Below, one piece after another: positions 1 to 7,649 of a DNA stretch of 17,682 nucleotides; position 1 is the first letter of the stretch; every line of letters begins with the position of its first letter. The notes under the pieces are model-generated. The model saw only the letters and a program-made list of their open reading frames with translations, made no database searches and was not told where the DNA came from. The stretch spans positions 1-17,682 of the forward strand of contig CAMBOW010000033.1 of assembly GCA_945869365.1 (NCBI GenBank), given 5' to 3'. The DNA is from Flavobacterium psychrophilum. Lineage in GTDB: Bacteria; Bacteroidota; Bacteroidia; Flavobacteriales; Flavobacteriaceae. The position numbers and the translations under genes were made by a program.

Positions 1-587
1 CCTCCACGAGTTGGGCGCAATACGAATTTATGAATCCTAGCAGCACTAGTCCTGCCTCCCCATCCACTTCGGCTCCCAAGGTATTTACGCCTTCGGTTTT
101 TTCACCCAAAACTCCTTCCACCACCAAGTCGTCTTCTATTTTAGAAAAAAACAGCATGCAGTTCACCAACCCCAATAGTTTTGCCAATCCAGGTGATGTC
201 TACAAAGACAAACTCAACCGCAAGCCCGAAGGCGATGATTTTCGCATTTACCGAAAAAATCAATTTTTAGGGGAGTTTACCTCCAAAGCCGAAACGGTTC
301 GCATCAGTTGCCGTGATTTTGGTGAAATTGATGGCGACGAAATCCGGATTTGGGTCAATGGCAAAATTATGATCGAACGCATTTTCTTGACTGGCGATTA
401 CCGGGGCATCGATTTGGGCCTCATCAAAGGATTCAATAAAGTTGATTTTGAAGCGATAAACCAAGGAGAATCGGGTCCGAATACCGCCGAGTTTCAAGTC
501 TACGACGACAAAGGAATTCTAATTTCCGCCAACCAATGGAATTTGGCAACTGGATTTAAAGCCAGCATCATCCTCATCAAAAATTAA
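1..587 (+). CDS. Unrecognised protein, 5'-partial, low-complexity Ser/Thr/Pro linker plus C-terminal globular domain
   Basis: The reading frame is open from the first bases of the window (codons from position 3 read STSWAQYEF before the first ATG at 30), so the true start is probably upstream and this is the C-terminal part only. About 50 visible residues are rich in Ser, Thr, Pro and Ala, as in a linker. They are followed by roughly 130 residues with alternating hydrophobic pattern suggesting a beta-rich domain, including RISCRDFGEIDGDEIRIWVN, EFQVYDDKG and a C-terminal QWNLATGFKAS. It resembles conserved hypothetical proteins I associate with Flavobacteriaceae, but I cannot name a family or a function. 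A signal peptide, if any, would lie outside the window. The stop codon (585-587) directly touches the stop codon of the convergent DUF4249 gene. Confidence 0.75.
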   Translation, partial: STSWAQYEFMNPSSTSPASPSTSAPKVFTPSVFSPKTPSTTKSSSILEKNSMQFTNPNSFANPGDVYKDKLNRKPEGDDFRIYRKNQFLGEFTSKAETVRISCRDFGEIDGDEIRIWVNGKIMIERIFLTGDYRGIDLGLIKGFNKVDFEAINQGESGPNTAEFQVYDDKGILISANQWNLATGFKASIILIKN

Positions 588-1412
588 TTATTCCAACGTA
601 TAGGTTTGGCTCACCACTTCAGACAAGCTAAAATACCCCAACACAAACAAATCGGGATTTGTTGTATTCACTATGTTTCCGCGCACGGTTGAAGGTGGAG
701 TCGAGAATGGTCCTCCGCCACTATTCCCAGAAAACGAAGTAATGATTTTCATGTAGTTGTGGTAGCGTTGTGAAATTCGCCCTAATCGAACGGTTACCAC
801 ATCACCAGGCACTAAATCTTCGTTGCGGTAAAAATCAAACACTTGGTTGCCGTTAAAAAACGCATCATCGGTAACCGAATATTCTGGAATGGCCGTGCGA
901 TTGGTATTCATGCGTACCAAATAGAAATCATTACTATCCGCAGGATCGGTAAAAAAGGTTTTAATATCGATTGTGAATCCACCACCGCCAATTTTGGGCT
1001 GTTCTTCCTGTTCAATTTTATCAATCACCGGAACTGCTTGAAGGCTTTCAGTAGCGGTATAGGTTTGTCCGTTGTAATTCACCAAAAGTGTATAGTTGGC
1101 ATTCAATAGGCCTTCAAAATTGGTGCATTGGTACACGCCCGTTTGGTCAATTTCGGTAAACTCAAACACCGAACCATTCTCAGTACTAATCGACACATTG
1201 GCGCCCGAAACCGTTGGAACTTCCGAGGCATAAAAGGGCGCGGTCGTGGAGAGTTTAATCGTTTGGGTACTCAGCGGAACGCCTTTTTCGCAGGTAATCG
1301 AGGCGTCAATTACCAAGCGGGGTGCCGCCGTTTCGAGTGGGACGGTTACTACTTTTTCGCAGCTTGACAGTACGACAAGTGAAAGTAGGAGTAGGGTAGT
1401 TATCTTTTTCAT
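588..1412 (-). CDS. DUF4249 family outer-membrane-associated lipoprotein
   Basis: The N-terminus MKKITTLLLLSLVVLSSCEK is a lipoprotein signal with the lipidated Cys at residue 18. The following ~255 residues have the beta-rich layout of DUF4249: a Pro/Leu-rich N-terminal immunoglobulin-like part (PRLVIDASIT, LSTTAPFYASEVPTVSGANV), an ITPNYTL-like strand (ANYTLLVNYNGQTY), and the GYFSLSEV region near the C-terminus. I chose the ATG at 1412; an in-frame GTG at 1415 would add one residue. Only 4 bases separate it from the stop of the upstream TonB-dependent receptor, so the two are almost surely cotranscribed. In Bacteroidetes this lipoprotein recurrently accompanies such receptors, much as SusD accompanies SusC; its ligand is unknown. 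Family assignment is from recalled sequence features and gene context. Confidence 0.85.
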   Translation of the reverse strand: MKKITTLLLLSLVVLSSCEKVVTVPLETAAPRLVIDASITCEKGVPLSTQTIKLSTTAPFYASEVPTVSGANVSISTENGSVFEFTEIDQTGVYQCTNFEGLLNANYTLLVNYNGQTYTATESLQAVPVIDKIEQEEQPKIGGGGFTIDIKTFFTDPADSNDFYLVRMNTNRTAIPEYSVTDDAFFNGNQVFDFYRNEDLVPGDVVTVRLGRISQRYHNYMKIITSFSGNSGGGPFSTPPSTVRGNIVNTTNPDLFVLGYFSLSEVVSQTYTLE

Positions 1413-1416
1413 CACA

Positions 1417-3795
1417 TTAAAATTTAAGGTTGTAACTCACGCCAGGCACCATCCCAAAAATGGAGGTTTGTATCGATTCATTGGCACCGGTTTGTAGGTT
1501 TTGTCTAAAACTCATGGAAGCCGCATTAAAACGGTTGTACACATTATAAATGCTAAACACCCATTCGGATTGCCAGGATCTGCCTTTGTTGGAAGCCGGA
1601 ATGAGCGATGCCGACAAATCCAGGTGGTGGTAAAGTGGCAACCGGTTTTGGTTGCGCAATCCAAATATGGGCACGGTAATATCTTGGTATTGGTATTGGC
1701 CATTCGAATACGTAACCGGTTGGCCTGATTGTAAAGCGAAATTGGCGCTAAAGTTCCATTTCTCGCTGAATTTGTAACTACTGGTCACGGCCAAATTATG
1801 TGTTTTGTCATAGACCGAAGCATACCAATTTCCTTGGTTGATTCCAGGTTCTTCGGCGGTTCTACCCGGCGTTTGCTGTTCCGAACGCGACAAGGTATAG
1901 GAAATCCACCCGGTCAATCTGCCTTGGTTTTTGCGCAGTAAAAGTTCCAAGCCATACGAACGCATTTTGCCATTCAGGATCACTTGTTCGATGGCATCGT
2001 TGGCAATCAAATTGGCCCCGTCTATGTAATCGATCCGGTTTTTTACTAATTTAAAATAGGATTCCACCTCGAGCGAATAACGGTTGTTGCTCAAATTTTT
2101 GAAGTAGCCCACCGCCCATTGATCGGCCAGTTGGGGTTGTACAAAGGAATCGCTGGGCATCCAAATGTCTAATGGAGTAGGCGATGAGGTGTTGGAAATG
2201 AGTTGCAAATACTGCGCCATTCGGTTGTAACTGGCCTTGAGCGAAGTATCCTCATTGAGTTGAAAGGCAAGTGCCGCTCGTGGTTCCCAATTGGCATATT
2301 GCGCAATGGTTTGGTTGCGGTTGTAGTAGATACTTCCGGTGGGGATTGCTTTTTCGTAAATAGCCAATTCAGCGTTGTATACCACCGCTTGGTTGTTGGC
2401 GTAGCTGCGAATATTGGCTTCTCCCAAACGATAAAAGGCACTGTAGCGCAGGCCGTAATTCACGGTCAATTTGTTGCCTAACTCTTGTTCGACTTCGAGG
2501 TAGGCCGCCGGCTCAAGCGCTTTTTTCGTTTCGAGCTGACGGAAATTAATCCCCGTTTCTGCACCAGTAGGCCGCAAAGTGCCGGGGTTGAAATCATAAT
2601 AAATTACATTGGCTCCGTAACTCAGTTTAATTTCGTCTGACAAATAGTGCTTGAAGTCATATTTGAAGTTGTAATTTTTGATGCCCGAATCCCATTGAAA
2701 TCCAATAAAATCTAAGTTTAATCCGTAGTAGTATTCGCTGTAAATGGCCGAGAGATTGGAGAATAACTTATTGGAAAACAAATGGTTCCAACGCAGATTG
2801 AAGGTGGTGTTGCCGTATTGGTTTTCAAATAGATTTTTAATGCGAAACACATCGCGTCCAAAATAACCCGACACATACACGTGGTTGATGCTGTCTAGTT
2901 GGTAATGCAATTTGGTATTCAAATCATAAAAATAGGCCGCATTGTCTTTTTGGTCTTTGGATAATTTCATAAACAAATGTGCATAGGATCCGCGGGCTCC
3001 GATCAAAAACGAACCTTTGTCTTTCACGATTGGCCCCTCAGCTAAGATTCTGCTGGTAATTAATCCGATGCCGCCGTTGAGGTGAAATTTCTTGCTATTT
3101 CCGTCTTTTTGGTAAATATCCAAAACCGAAGCGGTACGTCCGCCAAAGCGAGCGGGAATTCCGCCTTTGTACAATTTTAAATCTTTGATGGCGTCGGGAT
3201 TAAACACCGAGAAAAACCCAAAAACGTGTGAGGAATTATAGAGTGTGGCTTCGTCGAGTAGAATTAAATTCTGATCGGCACCGCCTCCGCGCACATTAAA
3301 TCCCGAAGAACCTTCGCCGGCATTGGTTACCCCAGGCAACAATAAAATCGATTTGAGTACGTCGACTTCGCCCAACACCACCGGCATACTTTTGATGGTG
3401 GCCATGCTCAATTTGTTGACGCTCATTTCGGCTTTGCGAATGTTGCTTGCTTTGCGGCTGTCGGTCACCACAACTTCTTGTAATTGTTCTTGCGAAGGAA
3501 CGAGTGCCACATTATTTTTCTTGTCTTGTTGCAAATTGATCGTCAAGATTTCGTTTTGGTACCCCATCGAGCTAAATCTAAGCGTGTGGGTTCCAGCAGG
3601 CAGCGTCAAAGAGTAAAATCCGTATTCGTTGGTCGAAGTGCCTTTTTTGGAAACTTCGTCATAAATACTAACGCCAATTAGGGTTTCGTTGCTTTTGGCA
3701 TCGGTGATCGTTCCGCTCAATATTCGTTTTTCTTGCGCAAAGATGGCTGTTGAAACAAATGAAAAGACAACTAAATAAAATAATTTACAGTTCAT
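1417..3795 (-). CDS. TonB-dependent receptor with N-terminal carboxypeptidase-regulatory-like domain
   Basis: I place the start at the ATG at 3795, because MNCKLFYLVVFSFVSTAIFAQ is a clean signal peptide; a longer frame beginning at 3852 would put 19 charged residues ahead of it. The mature 792-residue precursor has a carboxypeptidase D regulatory-like beta-sandwich (about 27-108, ISGTITDAKSNETLIGVSI style), a plug domain (about 115-235, with NVRGGGADQNLILLDEA and LYKGGIPARFGGR), and a long beta-barrel ending in a terminal Phe (YNLKF), as expected for BAM-inserted porins. It should transport a ligand across the outer membrane using TonB energy. The substrate cannot be read from sequence; no SusD gene, only the DUF4249 gene, follows. 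A perfect palindrome lies 53-62 bases upstream of the ATG. Confidence 0.93.
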   Translation of the reverse strand: MNCKLFYLVVFSFVSTAIFAQEKRILSGTITDAKSNETLIGVSIYDEVSKKGTSTNEYGFYSLTLPAGTHTLRFSSMGYQNEILTINLQQDKKNNVALVPSQEQLQEVVVTDSRKASNIRKAEMSVNKLSMATIKSMPVVLGEVDVLKSILLLPGVTNAGEGSSGFNVRGGGADQNLILLDEATLYNSSHVFGFFSVFNPDAIKDLKLYKGGIPARFGGRTASVLDIYQKDGNSKKFHLNGGIGLITSRILAEGPIVKDKGSFLIGARGSYAHLFMKLSKDQKDNAAYFYDLNTKLHYQLDSINHVYVSGYFGRDVFRIKNLFENQYGNTTFNLRWNHLFSNKLFSNLSAIYSEYYYGLNLDFIGFQWDSGIKNYNFKYDFKHYLSDEIKLSYGANVIYYDFNPGTLRPTGAETGINFRQLETKKALEPAAYLEVEQELGNKLTVNYGLRYSAFYRLGEANIRSYANNQAVVYNAELAIYEKAIPTGSIYYNRNQTIAQYANWEPRAALAFQLNEDTSLKASYNRMAQYLQLISNTSSPTPLDIWMPSDSFVQPQLADQWAVGYFKNLSNNRYSLEVESYFKLVKNRIDYIDGANLIANDAIEQVILNGKMRSYGLELLLRKNQGRLTGWISYTLSRSEQQTPGRTAEEPGINQGNWYASVYDKTHNLAVTSSYKFSEKWNFSANFALQSGQPVTYSNGQYQYQDITVPIFGLRNQNRLPLYHHLDLSASLIPASNKGRSWQSEWVFSIYNVYNRFNAASMSFRQNLQTGANESIQTSIFGMVPGVSYNLKF

Positions 3796-3847
3796 GTTCG
3801 TGAATTCAAGTTGCAAATTTGAGGAAATTTTCAGGATAAACACCCGC

Positions 3848-3857
3848 AACAATTGTT
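3848..3857. promoter_or_regulatory. Perfect 10-bp palindrome upstream of the TonB receptor gene
   Basis: AACAATTGTT is self-complementary and lies 53-62 bases upstream of the receptor ATG. A weak -7-like box (CAAATTTG on the minus strand, one mismatch to TAnnTTTG) is at 3814-3821. The palindrome would sit around -28 to -37 from the start implied by that box. A 10-bp AT-rich palindrome can arise by chance; no regulator is inferred. Confidence 0.2.
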
Positions 3858-3923
3858 AATCCTTCTACAAAAAAAAGACAACCCATTACTGAATTGCCTT
3901 TGTATAAATTGCCGAAAGGATTA
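3857..3923. repeat. Inverted repeat TAATCCTT...AAGGATTA flanking the icd 3' end
   Basis: TAATCCTT at 3857-3864 and AAGGATTA at 3916-3923 are exact complements separated by 51 bases. The right arm contains the icd stop codon. The interval includes an A-run (T-run in the icd transcript). It does not look like a compact intrinsic terminator because the loop is long and the arms are not followed by T residues; it could be chance. Confidence 0.2.
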
Positions 3924-5144
3924 GGCTAGTTTGTGATCCAAATTTTCGCGAATCGCTTCTAAGAAATTTTCAGTTGTCAAGTAATCGGCGCTCGTAAGAC
4001 TTTCTGGTTTTACCAACATAGCCAAATCTTTGGTCATTTTTCCGCTTTCTACGGTATCGATACATACCTGTTCTAAGGTGTGGCAAAAGTTGATCAATTC
4101 GGCGTTGTTGTCCAATTTACCACGGTGTTCTAATCCTCTGGTCCAGGCAAAAATTGACGCAATCGGATTGGTTGAGGTTGCACGACCTTTTTGGTGTTCG
4201 CGGTAGTGACGCGTAACCGTTCCGTGAGCGGCTTCGGCTTCTACTGTTTTTCCGTCTGGCGTAACCAATACAGAAGTCATCAATCCCAAGGAACCAAATC
4301 CTTGTGCTACAGTATCTGATTGCACATCGCCATCGTAGTTTTTACAGGCCCAAACAAATCCACCGTTCCATTTCATGCAAGAGGCCACCATATCATCAAT
4401 CAAACGGTGTTCGTAAATGATGCCGTTGGCTTCAAAATCAGTTTTGTAGTGCGCTTGAAATACTTCTTCAAAAATATCTTTGAAACGCCCGTCATAGGCT
4501 TTTAAGATGGTGTTTTTGGTTGACAGATACAACGGCCATTTTTTGGTCAAGGCCATCTGGAAAGACGAATGCGCAAAACCGTAGATGCTTTCGTCGGTAT
4601 TGTACATAGACATCGCCACGCCATCACCTTCAAAGTTGTATACCTCCCAAGTTTTGGTTTCGCCGGCCTCGTTGGTGAAACTCATGGTTAAGGTTCCTTT
4701 GCCTTTGATAACCGTATCGGTTGCTTTGTATTGGTCGCCAAATGCATGACGGCCAATGACAATTGGTTTGGTCCAACCTTGCACATAGCGCGGCACATTG
4801 CTCATGATGATTGGCTCACGAAAAACTGTTCCACCCACAATGTTACGAATGGTTCCGTTGGGTGATTTCCACATTTTAGAAAGATTGAATTCTTTTACAC
4901 GTTCTTCATCGGGCGTAATGGTAGCACATTTAATGCCCACATTATATTTCTTGATAGCTTCGGCAGAATCAATTGTAATTTGATCTTTTGTTACTTCGCG
5001 GCTTTCCATGCCTAAATCGTAATATTTAATGTCTAAATCTAAGTAGGGAAGAATCAATTTGTCTTTGATGAAAGCCCAAATTATTCGTGTCATTTCATCG
5101 CCGTCCAATTCAACTATTGGATTGGCTACTTTAATTTTTGCCAT
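3921..5144 (-). CDS. icd: NADP-dependent isocitrate dehydrogenase, eukaryote-like homodimeric type
   Basis: The 407-residue protein oxidatively decarboxylates isocitrate to 2-oxoglutarate with NADP+ in the TCA cycle. It belongs to the subgroup of human IDH1/IDH2 rather than to the E. coli Icd group: [45 protein letters not shown] and [11 protein letters not shown] are all present. Residue numbers match human IDH1 over the first half, so the isocitrate-binding Ser94, Arg100, Arg109, Arg132 and Tyr139 fall at the same positions here. HGTVTRHY is the NADP-binding stretch. It is a single-gene unit: a -7 box lies at 5181-5188, and the next gene downstream (TonB receptor) starts 125 bases away. No truncation or frame problem is seen. 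Confidence 0.97.
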   Translation of the reverse strand: MAKIKVANPIVELDGDEMTRIIWAFIKDKLILPYLDLDIKYYDLGMESREVTKDQITIDSAEAIKKYNVGIKCATITPDEERVKEFNLSKMWKSPNGTIRNIVGGTVFREPIIMSNVPRYVQGWTKPIVIGRHAFGDQYKATDTVIKGKGTLTMSFTNEAGETKTWEVYNFEGDGVAMSMYNTDESIYGFAHSSFQMALTKKWPLYLSTKNTILKAYDGRFKDIFEEVFQAHYKTDFEANGIIYEHRLIDDMVASCMKWNGGFVWACKNYDGDVQSDTVAQGFGSLGLMTSVLVTPDGKTVEAEAAHGTVTRHYREHQKGRATSTNPIASIFAWTRGLEHRGKLDNNAELINFCHTLEQVCIDTVESGKMTKDLAMLVKPESLTSADYLTTENFLEAIRENLDHKLA

Positions 5145-5180
5145 AGGAATTATTGTAGTTTAGGTTTATTTTAGTGTTGG

Positions 5181-5188
5181 CAAATGTA
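5181..5188 (-). promoter_or_regulatory. Predicted -7 box of the icd promoter
   Basis: On the minus strand the sequence reads TACATTTG, an exact match to the Bacteroidetes -7 consensus TAnnTTTG. The start of transcription would be near 5174, giving a leader of about 30 bases. The -33 region has only a T-run rather than a clear TTG. Confidence 0.5.
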
Positions 5189-5312
5189 ACAAACGATTTC
5201 TTATTTATAAAAAAGGGGATTGCGAAGTTTTGCACTATTGCGATTGAATTATCAAATTGTTAACTAATCCCCATTAAAAAAGTAATTTGACACGTAGCGT
5301 CCGTTTTTGTTG

Positions 5313-5345
5313 AAAAAAAAATAGCCCTCCAAATGGAAGGCTATT
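5313..5345 (-). terminator. Intrinsic terminator downstream of rplS
   Basis: In the minus-strand transcript AATAGCC-T-TCC, loop ATTT, GGA-G-GGCTATT forms a hairpin (5320-5345) with one internal mismatch, followed directly by a run of nine T residues (5313-5321 on the complement). It lies 22 bases beyond the rplS stop codon. Confidence 0.85.
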
Positions 5346-5367
5346 CATATCATTCAGAGATAGTAAA

Positions 5368-5718
5368 CTATCTTCTTTTGTCTCTAATTTTCGCTTTTTT
5401 ACCAGTAAGTTCTCTAAAGTAGAAGATACGAGCTCTACGTACGTGACCTTTTTTGTTGATTTCAATTTTTTGCAAGGCTGGCAAATTAACTGGGAAGATA
5501 CGCTCTACACCAATTGCACCTGACATTTTACGGATTGTAAATGTTTCAGTAGTTCCTGAACCTCTACGTTGAATAACCACACCTTTAAAAAACTGTGTTC
5601 TTGTTTTTTCACCCTCTTTAATTTCGTAGTACACGGTAATTGTATCACCCGCTCCGAAAACAGGGAAATCTTTTTTAGCAACTAATTCGTCTTGTACGAA
5701 TTTCATTAAATCTGCCAT
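5368..5718 (-). CDS. rplS: 50S ribosomal protein L19
   Basis: The 116-residue protein is the usual length for L19, which sits at the interface of the 30S and 50S subunits. Characteristic segments are GDTITVYYEIKEGEKTRTQ, FKGVVIQRRGSGTTETFTIR and GVERIFPVNLPALQKIEI, with a basic C-terminal tail (RARIFYFRELTGKKAKIRDK). It lies downstream of trmD, the order known from many bacteria, but the 164-base gap contains its own well-formed promoter, so it can be transcribed independently. It ends in a strong terminator. Confidence 0.98.
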   Translation of the reverse strand: MADLMKFVQDELVAKKDFPVFGAGDTITVYYEIKEGEKTRTQFFKGVVIQRRGSGTTETFTIRKMSGAIGVERIFPVNLPALQKIEINKKGHVRRARIFYFRELTGKKAKIRDKRR

Positions 5719-5793
5719 GATAATCTTATTTACTTATGGTTGAACTCAGAGCAACATTCACGGTTTTCGCCAGAGGTTGGTCTAATGTGGGCG
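5719..5793 (-). promoter_or_regulatory. Possible structured 5' leader of rplS
   Basis: The predicted transcript starts near 5787 and leaves about 68 bases before the rplS ATG. In the transcript ACATT and AATGT can pair around an inner CCA-ACCTC-TGG hairpin and a CG-AAAAC-CG element, and GTTG...CAAC can pair further down. Ribosomal-protein operons often carry autoregulatory leaders of this size. The pairing is short and was found by eye, so this is a weak proposal. Confidence 0.25.
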
Positions 5794-5823
5794 CAAATGT
5801 AAATAATAATTAATAATTAACAA
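5794..5823 (-). promoter_or_regulatory. Predicted rplS promoter
   Basis: On the minus strand TTG (5823-5821), 19 bases, then TACATTTG (5801-5794) fit the Bacteroidetes -33/-7 arrangement exactly in sequence and spacing. The spacer is nearly all A/T. This is the best-formed promoter in the window. Confidence 0.65.
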
Positions 5824-5882
5824 TGAAAAATTTAGAATTTTTTCCTGATGTAAACGCCTCATTATTAATCCTTAACTATTAA

Positions 5883-6560
5883 TTATTCATTGAGCAAGTC
5901 GGGTCTTCTATTTTTGGTATGTTCAAACGCTTTTTCTTCTCGCCATTGGTCAATTTTGGAGGCGTGGCCACTAAGCAACACCTCAGGAACTTTGTGTCCT
6001 TTGTAATCGGCGGGACGAGTATAAATAGGTCCGGACAATAAATTGTCTTGAAAGCTATCGGTCAGGGCAGAGGTTTCGTCGCTCAATACCCCAGGAATCA
6101 ATCGAATTAAGGCATCACTCAACACCAAAGCGCCGAGTTCGCCACCACTCAATACATAATCGCCTATCGAAATTTCTTTGGTTATAAAAAGATCTCGTGC
6201 CCGCTGATCGACGCCTTTGTAATGCCCACACAAGATGATGAGGTTTTCATACATCGAGATCGTATTGGCCATTTTTTGATTGAGGGTTTCGCCGTCGGGA
6301 CTCATGTAGATAATTTCGTCGTAGAGGCGTTGGCTTTTGAGCTCGGTAATGCAAGCATCAATGGGCTGCACCGTCATCACCATTCCTGCTCCGCCACCAA
6401 ACGGATAATCGTCTACACTTTTTTGTTTATTGGTGGTATAGTCACGCAAATTGTGAATATGCACTTCAACCAAGCCTTTGTCTATAGCGCGTTTCATGAT
6501 CGAGGCCTCAAACGGACTTCTCAATAATTCGGGCAATACGGTGATGATGTCAATGCGCAT
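5883..6560 (-). CDS. trmD: tRNA (guanine-37-N1) methyltransferase
   Basis: TrmD transfers a methyl group from SAM to G37 of tRNAs that read CNN codons, preventing +1 frameshifts. The 225 residues form a SPOUT (trefoil-knot) methyltransferase: GGGAGMVM (55-62), [13 protein letters not shown] (83-95), [11 protein letters not shown] (110-120) and [15 protein letters not shown] (131-145) make up the knot and SAM site, followed by the conserved TDSFQDNLL (167-175) with the proposed catalytic Asp168, and YTRPADYKG. The start ATG at 6560 gives the canonical N-terminus [13 protein letters not shown] -7 box is 20 bases upstream. The usual partners rpsP and rimM are not adjacent; the upstream neighbour is a divergent prolyl isomerase gene. 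Confidence 0.98.
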   Translation of the reverse strand: MRIDIITVLPELLRSPFEASIMKRAIDKGLVEVHIHNLRDYTTNKQKSVDDYPFGGGAGMVMTVQPIDACITELKSQRLYDEIIYMSPDGETLNQKMANTISMYENLIILCGHYKGVDQRARDLFITKEISIGDYVLSGGELGALVLSDALIRLIPGVLSDETSALTDSFQDNLLSGPIYTRPADYKGHKVPEVLLSGHASKIDQWREEKAFEHTKNRRPDLLNE

Positions 6561-6579
6561 AGGGCTATTTTTCTGCTCG

Positions 6580-6587
6580 CAAAGATA
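6580..6587 (-). promoter_or_regulatory. Predicted -7 box of the trmD promoter
   Basis: The minus strand reads TATCTTTG, an exact TAnnTTTG match, giving a start near 6573 and a very short leader of about 13 bases. No convincing -33 TTG is at the expected distance. Confidence 0.45.
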
Positions 6588-6636
6588 TCATTATTCAGGA
6601 TTAATTATTCACTACAATTAGTAAGAGCGCAATTAA

Positions 6637-6670
6637 AGTAGTCTACTATAAATATTATTAATTATTTTCG
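6637..6670 (+). promoter_or_regulatory. Predicted promoter of the prolyl isomerase gene with a palindrome at -33
   Basis: TATTTTCG at 6663-6670 matches TAnnTTTG except for one base and would start transcription near 6677. No TTG is found where the -33 box should be. Instead the palindrome AGTAG-T-CTACT (6637-6647) occupies that place, which is the position an activator or repressor site would take. Chance is possible for an 11-base palindrome. Confidence 0.35.
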
Positions 6671-6699
6671 CAACCTCATTCAATTTAAAACTATACGAT

Positions 6700-7632
6700 A
6701 TGGAACACGGAATATACGCGAAATTCAATACCTCAAAAGGAGCTATTGTGGTAAAATTGACTCACAATTTAACGCCAGGAACTGTTGGAAACTTTGTAGG
6801 CTTGGCCGAAGGGCAATTAGAAAACAAGGATAAACCCATGGGAACACCTTATTATGATGGACTTAAATTTCACCGCGTAATTCCTGATTTCATGATTCAA
6901 GGTGGCTGTCCACAAGGAATTGGATCGGGCGGACCGGGATACAGCTTTGACGACGAATTTCATCCAAGCCTCAAACACGATAAACCCGGTGTATTGTCAA
7001 TGGCCAATTCTGGACCAGCATCCAACGGATCGCAATTTTATATTACGCATGTGCCCACAACTTGGTTAGATGGGAAACACACTGTTTTTGGTCAGGTGGT
7101 TGAAGGACAAGATGTAGTTGATGCCGTTGCGCAAGGTGATTCCCTTGATTCGATTGAAATCATCCGCGAAGGAGACGAAGCCCAAAAATGGAATGCCATC
7201 GAAGCGTTTCGCGTATTTGAAGGCGCTCGTGCCAAGAAAGAAGCCGAGGCTCGTGCAGCAGCCGAAGCGGAAATGGAAAAATTAGCAGCAGGCTTTGACA
7301 AGACCGAAAGCGGGTTGCGCTACAAAATGATCCAAAAAGGTTCGGGCAAAAAAGCCGAAAAGGGCAAAACCGTTTCGGTACATTATTCAGGTTCACTAGA
7401 AAACGGAAAAGTATTTGATTCTTCATACACTAGAAAAAAACCAATCGAATTTCCCTTGGGAATGGGCAATGTCATAGAAGGTTGGGACGAAGGAATTGCG
7501 TTGTTGCAAGTGGGGGACAAAGCCCGTTTTGTGATTCCTTCACACTTAGGATACGGATCTCGAGGAGCCGGTGGCGTTATTCCGCCCAATGCTACCTTGA
7601 TTTTTGATGTTGAATTAATGGATGTTAAATAA
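6700..7632 (+). CDS. Dual-family peptidyl-prolyl isomerase: cyclophilin-FKBP fusion
   Basis: One uninterrupted frame of 310 residues encodes two unrelated prolyl isomerase folds. The cyclophilin part (about 1-155) has [13 protein letters not shown] with the catalytic Arg59, NGSQFYIT and [12 protein letters not shown] with Trp122 (the cyclosporin-contact Trp of human CypA). A highly charged Ala/Glu/Lys helix (about 165-198) links it to an FKBP domain (about 200-310) with VHYSG (Tyr229), FDSS (Asp240), VIEGWDEG (Val258, Ile259, Trp262), LGYG (Tyr285) and LIFDVEL (Phe302), the residues that line the FKBP12 pocket. No signal peptide is visible, so I infer a cytoplasmic folding factor. Fusions of this order are known in some bacteria. 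A haem c lipoprotein gene follows after 17 bases. Confidence 0.95.
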   Translation: MEHGIYAKFNTSKGAIVVKLTHNLTPGTVGNFVGLAEGQLENKDKPMGTPYYDGLKFHRVIPDFMIQGGCPQGIGSGGPGYSFDDEFHPSLKHDKPGVLSMANSGPASNGSQFYITHVPTTWLDGKHTVFGQVVEGQDVVDAVAQGDSLDSIEIIREGDEAQKWNAIEAFRVFEGARAKKEAEARAAAEAEMEKLAAGFDKTESGLRYKMIQKGSGKKAEKGKTVSVHYSGSLENGKVFDSSYTRKKPIEFPLGMGNVIEGWDEGIALLQVGDKARFVIPSHLGYGSRGAGGVIPPNATLIFDVELMDVK

Positions 7633-7649
7633 ATTAATAACAAATTACG

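Noticed and set aside
1413-1415. GTG start of the DUF4249 lipoprotein
   Set aside because: The adjacent in-frame ATG at 1412 is the more usual start; the difference is one residue.
2203-2481. 92-residue plus-strand frame inside the TonB receptor gene
   Set aside because: It is a shadow of the barrel-coding region with no recognisable motif or promoter.
3796-3852. N-terminal extension of the TonB receptor (start at 3852)
   Set aside because: It would place 19 residues ahead of a clean signal peptide; the ATG at 3795 gives a normal exported protein.
6700-7632. Two isomerase genes fused by a frameshift or lost stop
   Set aside because: The linker is a coherent charged helix with the same codon style as its flanks, and both domains are complete; it looks like a genuine fusion.
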